Assembly (NCBI RefSeq): GCF_000283155.1
Contig: NW_004454171.1
Location: 5,902,988-5,966,987 of the forward strand
DNA from: Ceratotherium simum simum
Taxonomy: Eukaryota; Chordata; Mammalia; Perissodactyla; Rhinocerotidae
Direction: 5' to 3'
Length of the DNA stretch: 64,000 nt
In this document: piece after piece, positions 11,745 through 23,640 of the stretch
How the letters are laid out: each line of letters opens with the position of its first letter
Position numbering within the stretch: the first letter of the stretch is position 1
Program-made: the position numbers and the translations under genes
The notes under the pieces: model-generated
Database searches by the model: none
Told to the model about the DNA's origin: nothing
What the model saw: only the letters and a program-made list of their open reading frames with translations

Positions 11745-11993
11745 GTGTGTGTGTGTGAGGAAGATCAGCCTGAGCTAACATCCGATGCCAATCTTCCTCT
11801 TTTTTGCTGAGGAAGACCGGCCCTGGGCTAACATCCATGCCCATCTTCCTCCACTTTATGTGGGACACCGCCACAGCATGGCTTGACAAGCAGTGCGTCA
11901 GTGCGCGCCTGGGATCTGAACCTGCGAACCCCGGGCCGCCAAAGGGGAGTGCATGCACTTAACCGCTACTCCACTGGGCCGGCCCCATGTTGC
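11745..11993 (-). mobile_element. ERE-type tRNA-derived SINE, minus orientation
   Basis: Read in plus it runs from a GTGTGTGAGGAAGAT tail region through TTCCTC repeats and CACAGCATGGCTTGACAAG to the reversed promoter head TTAACCGCTACTCCACTGGGCCGGCC. An 11-bp direct repeat AACACATTTTT flanks it (11734-11744 and 11994-12004). ERE-type SINEs are diagnostic of perissodactyls. The open frame at 11710-11958 lies inside this element and is not a gene. Confidence 0.92.
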
Positions 11994-12004
11994 AACACAT
12001 TTTT

Positions 12005-13799
12005 ACTGAGCTCCTCAGGCCCTGTGCCAGACATTAGGTAGAAAGTCAGAGGCCAGCATCTTTGTATTTGAGATAACAGAGGAACAGTCATTATTTGTAG
12101 TCACCACCAGGTGAAGTCTGAGGGTGTCCAAGTTATACTCATATGTTGCCTTTCCCAGTAGGCTGTAAGCCCATGGCGGGCCAACCTCCACTGTCCTGAC
12201 TAAAGGAAATTCACTGTGCCCTGGGGTTCGTTTCTCAGTAATGCCCAGGGTCCCCAGAGTTGCTTAGTTAATATTCTGCCACCTGCCATCAGGGGAGCCC
12301 CTCAGGGGTGCCCCTCACAGCTGATCTCACAACCCCTGACTTCTAGATGCACATAGGCTGGGCTCAGGGGCCTCCCATGGCGCCTTGTGCCAGCGCTCAA
12401 GCAGAGGCGTGAAAACGGAGGTTGGGGGTGGGGGGGGCACCTACAAAGGGCTAAGTTGTGACAAATGAATGGAAATTAGCCAGTGAGGAGATACAGAAAG
12501 AAAACCTCAGGAAGACATTCCGCTAGCATTTCAAGGGTCTTGTTATGTTAATTATTTGCTTCATTCATTCTTATGCCAGCACCAAACCACCTGAGTGACC
12601 TTGCAAATACCTTCCCTCCCTGGGGCATCATTGGTCTAGTGATCGCTCCTGCTTCCGCAAGTCAGATGAGAGCCCTGGGATGGTCCAGGCCCCGCACTGG
12701 TGCTTGCTCAACAGTGGTGGACATACTACGACCCAACAACAGTCTGTGCTATTTTAAAAGCTTCCTAACTTTCTTTCAAGCCCAATGTAACCCAAAGCCT
12801 ATATGCCTTCATTAAGCCCATTTCCTCCAGTTCTATTCCTGGGCGAGACAGCAAACAGCTGGTTGTTGATCAAGCTGCAGATAATAATCCATCATGTAGC
12901 TGGAGATCCTCATGCTTTATTTTGTCACTGAGCTACTGCAAAGGGAAGATGTTTCTTATCATTCCATCCCTGTTTATTAAAAACAGCCCTTTTATCCTCC
13001 TTATAAAAACTTGCCTAACTCTAAGCCAGGATTTTATTTAATATTAATATGGCAGGATAAAAAATAAGTAATTCTCCCCTTCAATATGAACTAGAATGAC
13101 ACAGGAAATACAAGACTAGCCATAGCCATGCAGTCAGAGGCACGTAGAGATTTTTCCTGCTGGGGATGCTGATCTGAGATGTGCCTTCTGACTCTAACCT
13201 GATATGCCTTGGAGAAGGTGACATAATAAAAGGCTTAAAGAAACTCAACTCCAGAAAATTAAAGCCAACAGGCTTGCTTAGCCATGACATAGAGTGCATC
13301 GGAACCATCCAAGGGAGCACCTGATCTGATTCAATGGAAATGGAAAGGCCTTGCTCATCTCTTGCATTGGACACGGTCTGGGTGCAGTAGCTTGGCTGAC
13401 ATGACCAGAAGGTTTGCAGTCAAGTTACAGGACTGTCTTATGACCTGGTCCTGGAAATTGCAGTTAAACCCTACAGGCACTTCCCTCAAGAAGGTTCAAA
13501 GGGAACTGGCAGGAAATCTGTGCCGAAGATCAAAATCTGGGGTTAATCACGGGTCTTAAGAACGACGCTTTCTTCCAGACAGTCTAATAGATCTTTCCTA
13601 AGAGATTAAGAACACAGCTGTGGAGTGGGTCAGCAGAATGCACATGTTGCTAGGGCTTGTGGCTAGGTTTTCGGGGGTGGCAGACAGGCTTGGTGGTGGA
13701 CCTTAGACATCATGTGCACCTTCTGATTGTTGCCACTGCTGGGTTCTTGCCACCCATGGTGCTAGTTGTCAGACTCTGCCCCTCCCCCACTCCACACTG
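12005..13799. other. Unique sequence, no gene recognised
   Basis: A G-run (GGGGGTGGGGGGGG) lies near 12424-12437. A repeat-free AT-rich block at 12840-13080 is listed separately as a possible conserved element. Nothing coding is recognised. Confidence 0.4.
12840..13080. promoter_or_regulatory. Candidate distal regulatory element
   Basis: A repeat-free block with dense motif-like content: CAGCTGG E-box, GATAATAATCC, TTATCATTCC and TTTATTTAATATTAATATGG. This texture is common in deeply conserved enhancers, but conservation cannot be seen from one sequence. Confidence 0.2.
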
Positions 13800-14225
13800 T
13801 CCTTTCCCAAAGTTAACACAGGAAGTATTGGTTAGGTTTCTTTCAGCTAAAAGTAACAGACAGTCTTCTTCCTGTTCGCTTCAAGAGTGAGGCTCCACAA
13901 TGGAAAGTTCAGAGGGTTTTAGGATTCACTCAGTCCGGTGGCTCTAGGTCTGTTTCCCTGTGGATTCTTTTTGCACGTTTCATTCTCAGGCTGATGGCAG
14001 GAAGATGCTGCAGCTGGTTTCAGGTCTCATGTCTGTGCTTGACAGTGTCCACAAGAAGAAAGAAAAAGTCACTTCTGGAAACTCCTTAAGAAGACTGAGA
14101 AACAAATTTCCTCTAAGCCCCCAGGAACTTGAAACCCCTATTTATTGGCCTGAATTCCAGGTGCTCATTCCTAAGTCAATCACCAGCAAGAAAGAGGGCA
14201 GTGCCCCTTGACCAATCAGGCCCAA
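13800..14225. repeat. Probable ancient interspersed repeat, family not assigned
   Basis: The segment order (TTTCTTTCAGCTAAAAGTAACAGA, CATTCTCAGGCTGATGGCAG, CACTTCTGGAAACTCC, CCTTGACCAATCAGGCCCAACCC) resembles a medium-reiterated mammalian repeat I have seen but cannot name. No terminal repeats are evident. Confidence 0.35.
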
Positions 14226-16639
14226 CCCTGGTGTTGAGGGTGTCAATCATGTTCCCCTAAGGCCCAGTGATTATGGGAAGAAGGGGAGAGACCTGAAATT
14301 GGGGTTCTGTTAACAATAACAAAAAAAATCCAAAGGATGTTAAGTAGGCAGTTACGATGTCCTTCACCACAGGACATGTGTTCATTATAATTTTTAACAA
14401 CAATAATAATAAAAGCTATGGTAACCATTGTGCTATTCCCCAAATATTCTGTACATAGTAACACTGCGTTTCTTGTCTCCCTCGTGGGGCCGTGTTACCA
14501 GATCTGGCCAGTAAGCTGTGAACTGAAGTGATGTGTGTGACTTCTGGGCCAGAGCACTTAATTGCCTGTACTAGTTTCTCCAGATAGTTCTTTTCCTCTG
14601 TCAAAGGGATCAGCAATGCTTCAGACAATGGCTTCCCTGTCAGCCTGTATCCTGGAGAGAGGACAGTGCAGAGCAGAGCCTCCAGGCCACCTGCAATGGG
14701 CAAGTGGCATGATAAAGAAAAAAACACACTCTGATGTTTTGAGATAATTTGTTATTGCAGCAAAAGTCTAGCTGATTTTGACTAATATGGTAGCTAACAT
14801 CTGTTGAGTATTTACTGTGTTCCAGGCATGTGATAACACAGAATCACTAGTTCCTATAGATTAAGAAATCAGGAGCGGTGGAGGCTCCCTCCATCCACCC
14901 ACACCCCCAAAATTACTTCATTCCTAGGCATTTGTACCAATTGGCACTTGACTAAGGATGTATCTAAGTACGGACTGCCCCACCACACAACAGACAAATG
15001 TCCTAAGGATTCTGGAGCAGAGAACAAGTGAGTTTCGGTGTGTGTGTATGTGTGTATAGGGGTCGTCAGAAGGAGATCAGGAACGTTCAGGTATACACAC
15101 ACAGCGGCACGTCAATAGGAGAAGAAAGGGGAAAACACGCAGTTGGAATAAATTCTCCACAGTTCTCTTGTGTTTCTGCACAACTTGTGATCAATGCACT
15201 GCCTGCTTTTTGTTCCAAACTATCTTTTTAAGGATGTTTGTATAGCAAACAGTTTGAAGGATAGAGATAAGGTCTCTTCCAGAGGAAAGAGCAGGTTTGC
15301 CTACCACCTTGAAAGGCAGAGATAGAATTTTTCTCTGAAGCAAAGGCAGGCATATTTGCTGTCCAGTATAGTAAAGATAATGTCTCCCTTCACAGCAAAG
15401 CAGGCATGCTTAGTGCCCATTATAAAAGAGTCAGGTTCCCTAAGCACAGAGTTCCTCTCCTGTAATGCAACCCACTGTGTGTGCAGCTGTCATCACCCAA
15501 TGGGAATTGACACTTATGGTGCAAAAATTCTGATACACTTGCAACTGCTATTGCTGTGAATATTAGACTGTCATTTTTCTCTGACCCAGGAGTCTCATGT
15601 CTCCTGGCAGCACTCACGACACTGTGGTGGGCTAACCTGTTAGATTGCAAGTAGGATAAATCTCAGACCCTTCATAATTCCTGACACTTGTGGTTGTTTA
15701 TGGACAGGTAAAATTCCAAATTAAGTATAAAGAGAGAAGTTAGAGAGAAACCTTGCTTATCTCAGGACTTTGCCCAGAGAAATTAATCTTTTTCCAAATA
15801 ATATTCCTTATATTCCTTTCTTAAACCTGGCAGACTCAAATAATTGAAAACCCCAAGATTGGGGATGGCCTGTGTGCTGGGTTGCAAATGTGCTCAGCTG
15901 TTCTCACCTGTTGAGAATTTTCTCTGGACTCTTCACATCCACCTGAGAATCTAAGCAACCAGCTTGCGAAAATAAACCAGAATGCTACCTGGGGCATCAC
16001 TCTCAAACTGCCTGAATAAGGGTCTGCTTTCCTTGTAGCCCCTACTGTCTGTCTTCAAATATCAGGAAACCTTGGCACTCCCAGCTTCCAAATTGAAAAT
16101 GCAATCTGCTCAGTGAGAATCACACGCGAACAGAGTGTGGAATTGATTCTAAGGGTTTAGTGTAAGCTTTAACATTTAACTTATAAATATGTCACCTGCC
16201 GTGGTCTGAATGAAGAACATTTATTACAGACAATCAGGGCTCAGAGAACAATTGCAGAGCTCTTTGCTCCCAATTACACATTTCCCCCCACAATTCAAAG
16301 TCAAAAGTGTAAATAATTCCTTGTAAGACACTATGGAGTTATGACAGATCATACATGAGATATGTATGCAAGTATATTTTTACCTTTGCAAGAAACAAAG
16401 ACAAAACAACCTTCATGGAATTGAGACCATCCAGGAAATAATCTTTAGACTCATCCAAGTCACTGAGTCAGAGACTTCAATGACTTTTTAAAAATGAATC
16501 TTCATTGTGTCAAACTGTCTGTCAACCATATAGTATCTGAATCTATGGGATGTGCTGGGGAAAACCTTCTTTTGGCGTAAAAATAAATCATCAGTATGGC
16601 ATTTCTGCAAAGACTTCAACCCATTTATTTTCAGGTTTT
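14226..16639. other. Mostly unique sequence, no gene
   Basis: 14500-14770 may be an old LTR-like repeat (GAAGTGATGTGTGTGACTTC... GAGATAATTTGTTATTGCAGC), not firmly assigned. A short reversed MIR scrap (TTGAGTATTTACTGTGTTCCAGGCA) lies at about 14800-14830. A (TG) run is near 15036-15055. The remainder is single-copy. A possible regulatory block is listed at 16140-16600. Confidence 0.4.
16140..16600. promoter_or_regulatory. Candidate distal regulatory element
   Basis: A repeat-free AT-rich block with closely packed motif-like strings such as ACATTTATTACAGACAATCA, GAACAATTGCAGAG and GTCACTGAGTCAGAGACTTC (AP-1-like TGAGTCA). Its status depends on cross-species conservation that cannot be tested here. 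Confidence 0.2.
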
Positions 16640-16990
16640 AAGTTCTTTCATTAATTCAATCTGAATAATTTACTGAGTGCTTATTAATACACTAGGCTAA
16701 ACAGATACAATCCCTGCCCTTAGAAATGTCCACACAAAAGGGTTTAATTTTGAAATACGTTAAGTGCTACGAAGAAAGAGTAAATAGTGCTATGAGAGCT
16801 TATCACAGGGGCCCTTACCACTTCTGGGAGTCTCAAGGAAGGCTTCCCTGAAAATGGGACATTGGGTCTGAAATCTTAAGGCTTTAAAAGGATTCACTGT
16901 GCCAAGAAGTTGGAGGTGGAACAGAGGCAACAGGGGGAGGGTAGATTATTCCAGGCTAAGAGAAGAGCATGTTCAAAGGCCTTGTGGCAG
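16640..16990 (-). mobile_element. L2 LINE fragment, minus orientation (part 1 of 2)
   Basis: Read in plus this is the reverse complement of an L2 3' end: TACTGAGTGCTTATTAATAC, CAATCCCTGCCC, GGAAGGCTTCC, and CATGTTCAAAGGCCTTGTGGCAG. It breaks off at about 16990 and resumes at about 17931, so the L1M piece between was inserted into it. Confidence 0.6.
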
Positions 16991-17930
16991 ATACATATTT
17001 GTTACTTTTAGGGCAATGAAAAGACTCAAGTCCAAAATTTGGAACAATTTGAGCAACAAAATATATAATTATAACAATAGATTATAACTCATAGAATAAG
17101 TAAATATCCACCAGTCCACGGTGATAATCAACAATTGATTAAATAAATAAACAGGGAAGGAAAGCTATTCCTTATAGCAGAATTCCAATTAATAAATGAA
17201 GAAGGAAGGGTGGAAATAGAAAATCACCATTTGTAAACACCACAGGAATAATTATTGCATGTAAGAATCAATTGATGATAAAATTAGCAGGTAAAAGTAT
17301 GACGAGAAACAGAATGCTTATATAGATTCAAAACCTCTCTTCTCTTTGTCTCCCCTCCCCCGCCCCGCCAATAAAGAGTAACTTTATAGTGGAGAAACTT
17401 GGCAGACACCATCTTAACCAAGGGCTCAAAGTTAACATCAACAGTAATGAAACATTAATATCACGTGCCTCCTGATGATGCACTGAGAAGACTACAACAA
17501 CACTTCTGTGATATTCTTGCCAAATTACATATAACCTGAATTTAACATAAGAAAACATTAGACAAACCCAAACTGAGAATCATGCTACTAGATAACTGGC
17601 CTTTGTTCTTCCAGATTGTCAAGGTCATGAACAACAAAGGAAGGGTAGACAACTGCTCCAGATTGGAGACTAAGGACACATGACATTCACATGCAAAGAG
17701 GAGTCATCACTGGATCCTGAACCAACTGTTGAAATTCAAGTAAGATCTGCAGATTAGTTAAGAGGATTGCATATTTCTGTTAATTTCCTGTTTTTGATAA
17801 TTATCCTCTGGTTAAGTAAGATGTTTACGTTTGGGGAAGCGGGGTGAAGGGTATGTGGGAAATCTCTGTTACTATTTTTGAAACGTTATTGTATGTCTGA
17901 AATTATTTCAAATAAAAAGCTAAAAAAGGA
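16990..17930 (+). mobile_element. L1M 3' end inserted in an L2
   Basis: The right part matches an old L1M 3' UTR: AAAACATTAGACAAACCCAAACTGAG, ATAACTGGCC, TTGTCAAGGTCATGAA, GGGTGAAGGGTATGTGGGAA and a terminal TCTGAAATTATTTCAAATAAAAAG. It interrupts an L2 on both sides, so it is the younger insertion. Its left part (16990-17540) is less certain. Confidence 0.6.
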
Positions 17931-18560
17931 AGTTAAAGGAAAGCGGCCAGTGCAGCTGGAGCACAGAGAGTGAGAGGGGACTGGCGGGGTGGCACTGGGG
18001 ACCACACAAGGATTTGTAGGTGATGTTAGAGATTTGAGTCTTCCCCCCAAGAATAAAGGAAGACATTGAAGGGTTATAGGCAGGGCAGTGAGGGATCAGA
18101 CTTGCATTTTCCAGGGATCACACTAGCTGCAGTGGGGAAAACGGGTCAGAGGCAGGCTAGAATACATGTGGGGAGATCAGTAGCAGGATATTGCAAGAGT
18201 GCAGGAGAGAGGATGCTGCAAGCTTGGTCTAGGGTGATGACAGCGAGAATGGATGAAGACGATGAGATTCAGGAGATATTTAGGAAGTAAAATCAGAGTG
18301 ATGTGGGTGTGGCAAATGACCCGGACATGGGTGGCAGGGATGACTGGCCGTTTCTGGTTTGCCCAACTAGAGAAACAGAGAGGCTATTCACCAAGAGAGA
18401 GCAGACACTGAAAAAGGAAGAGATGTTGTCAGCTCAGCCGTGGATACTTAGAGCTGGAGCTCCCTTTGATGGACTCAAATGGGGATGTCACAAGAGGCAG
18501 TTACATTTTAGGGTAATGAAACTCAAAGTCTGAGGTAGAGAAAAAAATTGACAACCGAAG
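17931..18560 (-). mobile_element. L2 LINE fragment, minus orientation (part 2 of 2)
   Basis: It continues the element that stops at 16990: CGGCCAGTGCAGCTGGAGCA, GATCAGACTTGCATTTT, CACTAGCTGCAGTGG and the ATATTTAGGAAG stretch. Internal parts are diverged and assigned by comparison with the copies at 58.2 and 34.8 kb. Confidence 0.5.
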
Positions 18561-18639
18561 CAACTTGCTTCCAGAATAGTGGAGGAGACACATGCAAACA
18601 AAATAGTTTTGATTTATCCTAGAAAGTACAAAAATTGAG

Positions 18640-18790
18640 TTATGACAAATGTTCTGTGTGAGCAGAAAGGAGGGGCAGCTACTAATGCGGGTAACTGAGA
18701 ATGGGTTTCATAGAGGAAGTGCTATTGAGATGAGCCTAGAAGGGTGGGCAGGAGTTTGTCAGGCTAATGCAGAGGAACCTGGACAATCTG
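18640..18790 (-). mobile_element. Short L2-like fragment, minus orientation
   Basis: GGTTTCATAGAGGAAGTGCT... AGATGAGCCTAGAAGGGTGGGCAGGAGTTTGTCAGGC is the reversed L2 3' UTR pattern. Diverged. Confidence 0.45.
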
Positions 18791-19794
18791 CATGACTATT
18801 CCTAGGTTTCTTTAATTAGTAGTCAGGTTCAGCACCACAGGTCCAGCTAACAGGTAGCAGCTATAAGCCAACTACGCGGTCTCTGCAAGTGGAAGGGAGG
18901 CAGTGTATTTTCACTTCTCCAACTGGCCTTTCTTTGCTCTTTTCCCTTATTGGGTGTATTTTGAACTTTATCAGTAGAGAATGAATTCTCCCGAGTTTTC
19001 CTCCTTCTCCTTCTTCTGCAATGCCCCTCCCATCAAAAGTCCCCAAACCCTATCCACAGGGCACTGTAGACTGTTTCCAAGGTGATGGTTCTTCCAAAAA
19101 AATAACTTCTTGGTTCAGGTGTTAACTACTGGATAACGACTTACTTAGGCTATCACCTCTGGGGCATTTCCATTTTAATGAGGGATTGAAGCATTCCCAT
19201 CAGAACCAGTTGCAAATTGTGGAACAACAGCATAGTAGCAGGAATTACAGATTCAGAATGACTTTTCTTCAGAGCCCCACACTAAGTATCCATATTGAAA
19301 TTGACCCCATGTCATTCAGATCCATTTCCTACACAGTGAGAGAGACTGTCCTCCCAGTGGTTATCAGAGTGGGAATAGGAGGGAGGAAGCTGCCTGAGGA
19401 CAGAGTATCAGAATCTCAAGGGATTCTGAGAAATTGCCCAGGGGGATTCTGAGGAGTTTAGCGGAAGAATTTCTTTCTTCCCTCTCCCCCCAAGTATGTG
19501 AACCACTGTTCAAAAACCCTTAATTCCGCTTCCCACAGAGTCAGACTAACTGAACTTGGTTCTCTGCGATGACTACATTACCGTGCAGGGCCCCTCTGAC
19601 CTTGGCTAACTTCTATTTGAGGACTCACTCTAGGGGAAGCCATTTCTTAGGCAGCACTTCCATCCATACACACTTTTCACGAATTTCTTCAAATAGTTTC
19701 AAGAGTACTTCTGGATAGCACATACCTTTTGTCCAGTGCTTTTGTTCATGATTTAAAAAATGGGACAATTTTAGCAGAAAGTCATATGGAAACA
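18791..19794. other. Unique sequence, nothing recognised
   Basis: No repeat, exon or regulatory signature recognised. Confidence 0.4.
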
Positions 19795-21320
19795 TTTATT
19801 CAACTAGCAACAAGCAGTAGGTAATTGAAATTACAATAATCAGTACCATTTACGAAGCATCAAAAACTACAAAATGCGTGGAGATAAATTTAGCAAAATA
19901 TACTCAACACCTGAACGACGAAAACTACAAAATGTTGCTGAAAGAAATACAGGACACCTAAATAAAGGGAGAGAGATATTATGTTCCTGGATTGGAAGAT
20001 ATTGTTTTCATATCAGTTCTTCCCAAATTGATCTATAAAATCAATGCAATCCCAATAAAAATTCTAACAGCTTTTAAAAATATATAAATTGACAAGATGA
20101 TTCTAAAATTTATATAGGAATGCAAAAGATGTGCAATAGCTAAAACAATTTTGAAATAGAAGAGCAAAGTTGGAGGACTTATACCCTCTAATTTCAAGAC
20201 TTACTGTAAAGCTATAGGAATCAAGACAATGTGGTATTGATGTATGAAGTGGTATACAGATCAAAGAAACAGAATAGTGTCCAGAAATAGACCCATACAT
20301 GTACACAAAATTGATTTTTGACTAAGATGCCAAGCTGCTGTAATGGGGAAAATGAGTCTTTTCAGGGTGCTAGTCATATATATGAATCTGCAATACATAC
20401 AACAAGTATTTGTGCCAGAATATTTAAGAATTCTTAGAACTTAATAAGAAACAATCCAATAAAAAATGATCAAAAAATTTGAGAGACACTTCATACTAGA
20501 ATGGCCAATTAGCACATGAAAAGAGTCAGTATCATGACTTATTAGAGAAATGCAAATTAAAAGCACAAGAGAAACGACTACACACCCATTCAAATGTCTA
20601 AAATTAAAGACATACTGAGTACATAGCCAGTGTTGGCAAGGATATAGAGTGATGGAACTCGCATACATTGCTGGTGGGAAAGCAAAATTGTGCAACCACT
20701 ATGGAAAATAGTTTGGCAGTTTCTTATAAAGATACACTTTAAAAGATACACCCAGAAATCCTATTCCTAATATTTACCCAAGAGAAATGAAAACATATGT
20801 CCACAGAAAGACATGTAGACAAATGTTCATAGAAGCTTGATTCATAACACCCAAAAAAGTGGAAACAATCCCAATTCCATCCATAGGTGAAGAGATAAAC
20901 AAATTGAGGTATATTCATACAATGAAATGCTAGTCAGCCATAAAAACAGAATGAACTACTGCTATACACAAGGACATGGATGGATCTCAAAATAATTATA
21001 CTGAGTGAAATAAGCCTGACACACAAAAGAGTACATACTGTATGATTTCGTTTATATGAAATTCCAGAAAAGACAAATCTAATCTATAGTGACAGAAAGC
21101 AGATCAGTGGTTGCCTGGAGCTGGGGGTGGAAGGATTGACTGGGAAGCAACACAGGGAATTTTGTGGGTGAAGCAAATGTTCTGTATGTTGATTGTATGC
21201 TGGTTACTTGGGTCTATAAACTTGTCAGAACTCATCAAAATCAATTTATTTTAAGTAGGTGCATTTTATTGAATTAAAATTATAACTCAATAAAGTTGCT
21301 TTAAAAGAAAAAACTTTTGA
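19795..21320 (+). mobile_element. 5'-truncated L1 with decayed ORF2 3' part
   Basis: The sequence follows the last part of L1 ORF2 and the 3' UTR: the 'CAAAAACTACAAAATGCG', 'TCAATGCAATCCCAATAAAAATT', 'CCCAGAAATCCTATTCCTA' and 'CCATAGGTGAAGAGATAAACAAATTGAGG' blocks, then GTGGTTGCCTGGAGCTGGGGG and an A-rich end at about 21310. All frames are broken by stops. Parts of ORF2 are deleted near 20340. Confidence 0.85.
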
Positions 21321-21424
21321 CGAGTAGAAAATTCTATGCTACACAAATATCAAATTGTGAGAAGGCTACATATGGACATAGAGAGAGTAATAATTCCTGA
21401 GAAAATTCAGTCCACAAAACGTAC

Positions 21425-21688
21425 TCACCTTCATGGTGATGCTTGTAGCTGTGTTACTCCAATCTCTGCCTCCATCACAGCGGCTTCTTCCCTATGTGTG
21501 TGCATATATCTCCCCACGTTCTCTCCTCTTCTTGTAAGGACAGCAGGCATTGGATTTAGGGCCCACTCTAATCTAATATGACCTCATCTTAACTGATTAC
21601 ATCTGCAAGGCGGTATTTCCAAATAAGGTCACATTCTGAGGTTCCAGGTGGATGTAAATTGGAGGGACACTATTTAACCCACTACACA
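21425..21688 (-). mobile_element. MLT1-type LTR fragment, minus orientation
   Basis: The reversed LTR shows ACTCCAATCTCTGCCTCC, CTTCTTGTAAGGACAGCAGGCATTGG, TATGACCTCATCTTAACTGATTACATCTGCAAGG and GGAGGGACACTATTTAACCCAC. Only part of the LTR remains and no internal sequence is present. Confidence 0.75.
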
Positions 21689-21850
21689 GGCATAATCTCA
21701 TTTAATCTTCACCACAACAACATGAAGTAAATGTTATTACAATATCCATTTTATACACAGAGAAATTGAAGTATAGAGAACTTGAATGGTTGCCCAAGGT
21801 AACATACCAGGAATGCTAGGAATTCTGATGTTAGAACATTTTATCAAACT
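21689..21850 (-). repeat. MIR SINE, minus orientation
   Basis: ATAATCTCATTTAATCTTCACCACAACAACATGAAGTAAATGTTATTAC followed by CAGAGAAATTGAAG and CCCAAGGTAACATACCAGGAATG is the reversed MIR core. Confidence 0.7.
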
Positions 21851-21879
21851 ACCCACTGTGATCCACCACTCTTAAGACT

Positions 21880-22394
21880 TTTAAAAAAACTTTTTAAAAT
21901 CGTGAAATACATCATTCATTTAAGATAGTATATGTAAAATAAATGTGCATATTAAAGAATACTAATAAAATGAATGCCCACATCCCCATCACTCAGCTTG
22001 GGAAGTAGAACCCTCTTGGTCCCTTGGAAGCACAAGCCTGCTTTACTCCCTTCCCCCACAGGTACGAATCTGAGACCACTTCCTAATAAACTTTCTGCAG
22101 CTGACTTCCATCTCTGAATCAACTTCTCAGGAAACCCAGCCTCTAAGGCTTGGTGCCAGAAATGGTCTAAGAAAGCACATTCTAAAATGGGATTTTGGAG
22201 ATCCATATCCCACCAGCTGGGGCAATCTGACCATAAAGACACCATCACTGTTGGTAGGTGGATGGTGAAGAGCCCCCGGCACGCCTTAGTGGTAGCAGTG
22301 GGCCTGCAGGAGGCTGGAAAAATTCAGGGTATGTTTTAGAGTCTACAGGGTTGCTCATTAACTGGATGTTTGGAGCGAGGGAAAGACAATATGT
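21880..22394. other. Mostly unassigned; possible reversed L1M tail at left
   Basis: 21880-22060 (TAAAATAAATGTGCATATTAAAG... CCATCACTCAGCTTGGGAAGTAGAAC) resembles a reversed old LINE 3' UTR, weakly. The rest is not recognised. Confidence 0.3.
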
Positions 22395-22760
22395 TAGGAC
22401 ACTTACTGCTGGGCTAGAGTGTGGTAACAACCCCCCAGATCTCAGTGGTTAACACAATGAAAGTTCAGTTCCAGCTCATATTATGTTTCCAAACATTGGT
22501 TGGTAAGGGGTAGGGGAGGGCACTCTGCTCCACACATTCATTTGCGGACCCTGGTGGATGGAGCCTCCTTCATCTTGTGGCTGTACCATTCAGAACACAG
22601 TGTCTCTGTGACCTCTGAGGCAGGGCAAGAAAAGCAAGAACATTGAGTGCAGTTTCCACCCATGTCCCGTGGCCCCCACTTGACTGCAAGTGAAGCTAGA
22701 AAAAATAATCTTCCTGTGAGCCCAGGAACTGAAAAACGAAATGGCACTTGGGGGAACATA
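22395..22760. repeat. Unnamed ancient repeat, copy 1 of 3
   Basis: It has the signature AACCCCCCAGATCTCAGTGGTTAACAC followed by a CTCTGCTCCA region, GTGACCTCTGAGGCAGGGCA and GAGCCCAGGAACTG. Related copies lie at about 58820-59170 and 62625-62945. I cannot name the family. Confidence 0.45.
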
Positions 22761-22789
22761 GAATATTATCTCTGCTACAGAAATGAATC

Positions 22790-23130
22790 TAGAGTTTTGG
22801 CTGGAGCAATTAAATGGATGGTGGTGCTATTTACTGCGATAGGAAAGATGAGGTTTTGTAGTGTGCTGCTGGTGGTGGTGGTGACCAAGTGTGTGTTGAG
22901 GAAATCAGTAAGTTAAGTCTGTGATTTCACTAGGTTCAAATGGAGTGATGGAGTAGACAGCGGGATATAGGAGCCTGGGGTTCCAGGGAGAGGACGGGGT
23001 TAGGGGTATGGACTTGGGAGCCATGAGCACTTTAGGGCATGCGGTAAAGGAAACAGACGTGGAGGGAGACCTAGCTAGGGAGTTAGTGTATTCTACATCT
23101 AGCCTATGTCTGAAAGCTGATTCCATCAGA
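22790..23130 (-). mobile_element. L2-like fragment, minus orientation
   Basis: GGCTGGAGCAATTAAATGGATGGTGGTGCTATTTACTGCGATAGGAAAGATG parallels 58600-58640 in this window (TGAGCAACTGGGCATGTGGTGG...). Further right, GGGAGAGGACGGGGTTAGGGGTATGG continues the same reversed L2 pattern. Confidence 0.5.
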
Positions 23131-23456
23131 AAGGCTTTCTGAATTTATCTTTCTATAAATGAGAGTCTTGTACTCACTTTCACCAAAAGTCAATCTTGTT
23201 TAGCATTTCTCGGGCACATTAGAACAGGGATTGTCAACCTGTGGGACACACAGGGCTCAGGGACTGCCTTTTTCAACAACCAGAGGAGTTGGCTATTATT
23301 TATTTTACATATTAGGCTTTAAAATAAAATTCTTTGGGTAGATGCTTTGATGAAAAGTTTTGAAAAATCACTACTTTAGAGTTTCCTGATTTCTTCTTCA
23401 CTCTGAAATTCATTCACTAACTGTGTTTTTTGTTTAAGCACCTCCTTTGGGCTAGA
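23131..23456. other. Unassigned sequence
   Basis: 23225-23390 may be a decayed DNA-transposon fragment, but I cannot name it. Nothing coding is seen. Confidence 0.3.
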
Positions 23457-23640
23457 TCTGTGTTTTTCCAAGTGTGGTCCTGAATCATCTGCAGTGCTTG
23501 TTTAAAATGTGGACTTCTGGACCCTTTACAATGTCTACTGAATCAACCTCTCTGAGAAAGGTGCTCAGGAACCTGCGTTTTTAATAATAAGACCTGGTGA
23601 GTTTCATGAAAAGTACAAGTTGAAGACCACGATTGCATAG
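23457..23640 (+). mobile_element. MER5A-like hAT fragment
   Basis: TTTTTCCAAGTGTGGTCC, GCAGTGCTTGTTTAAAATGTGGACTTCTGGACCC and AACCTGCGTTTTTAATAA in this order follow MER5A. The terminal repeats are degraded. Confidence 0.55.
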
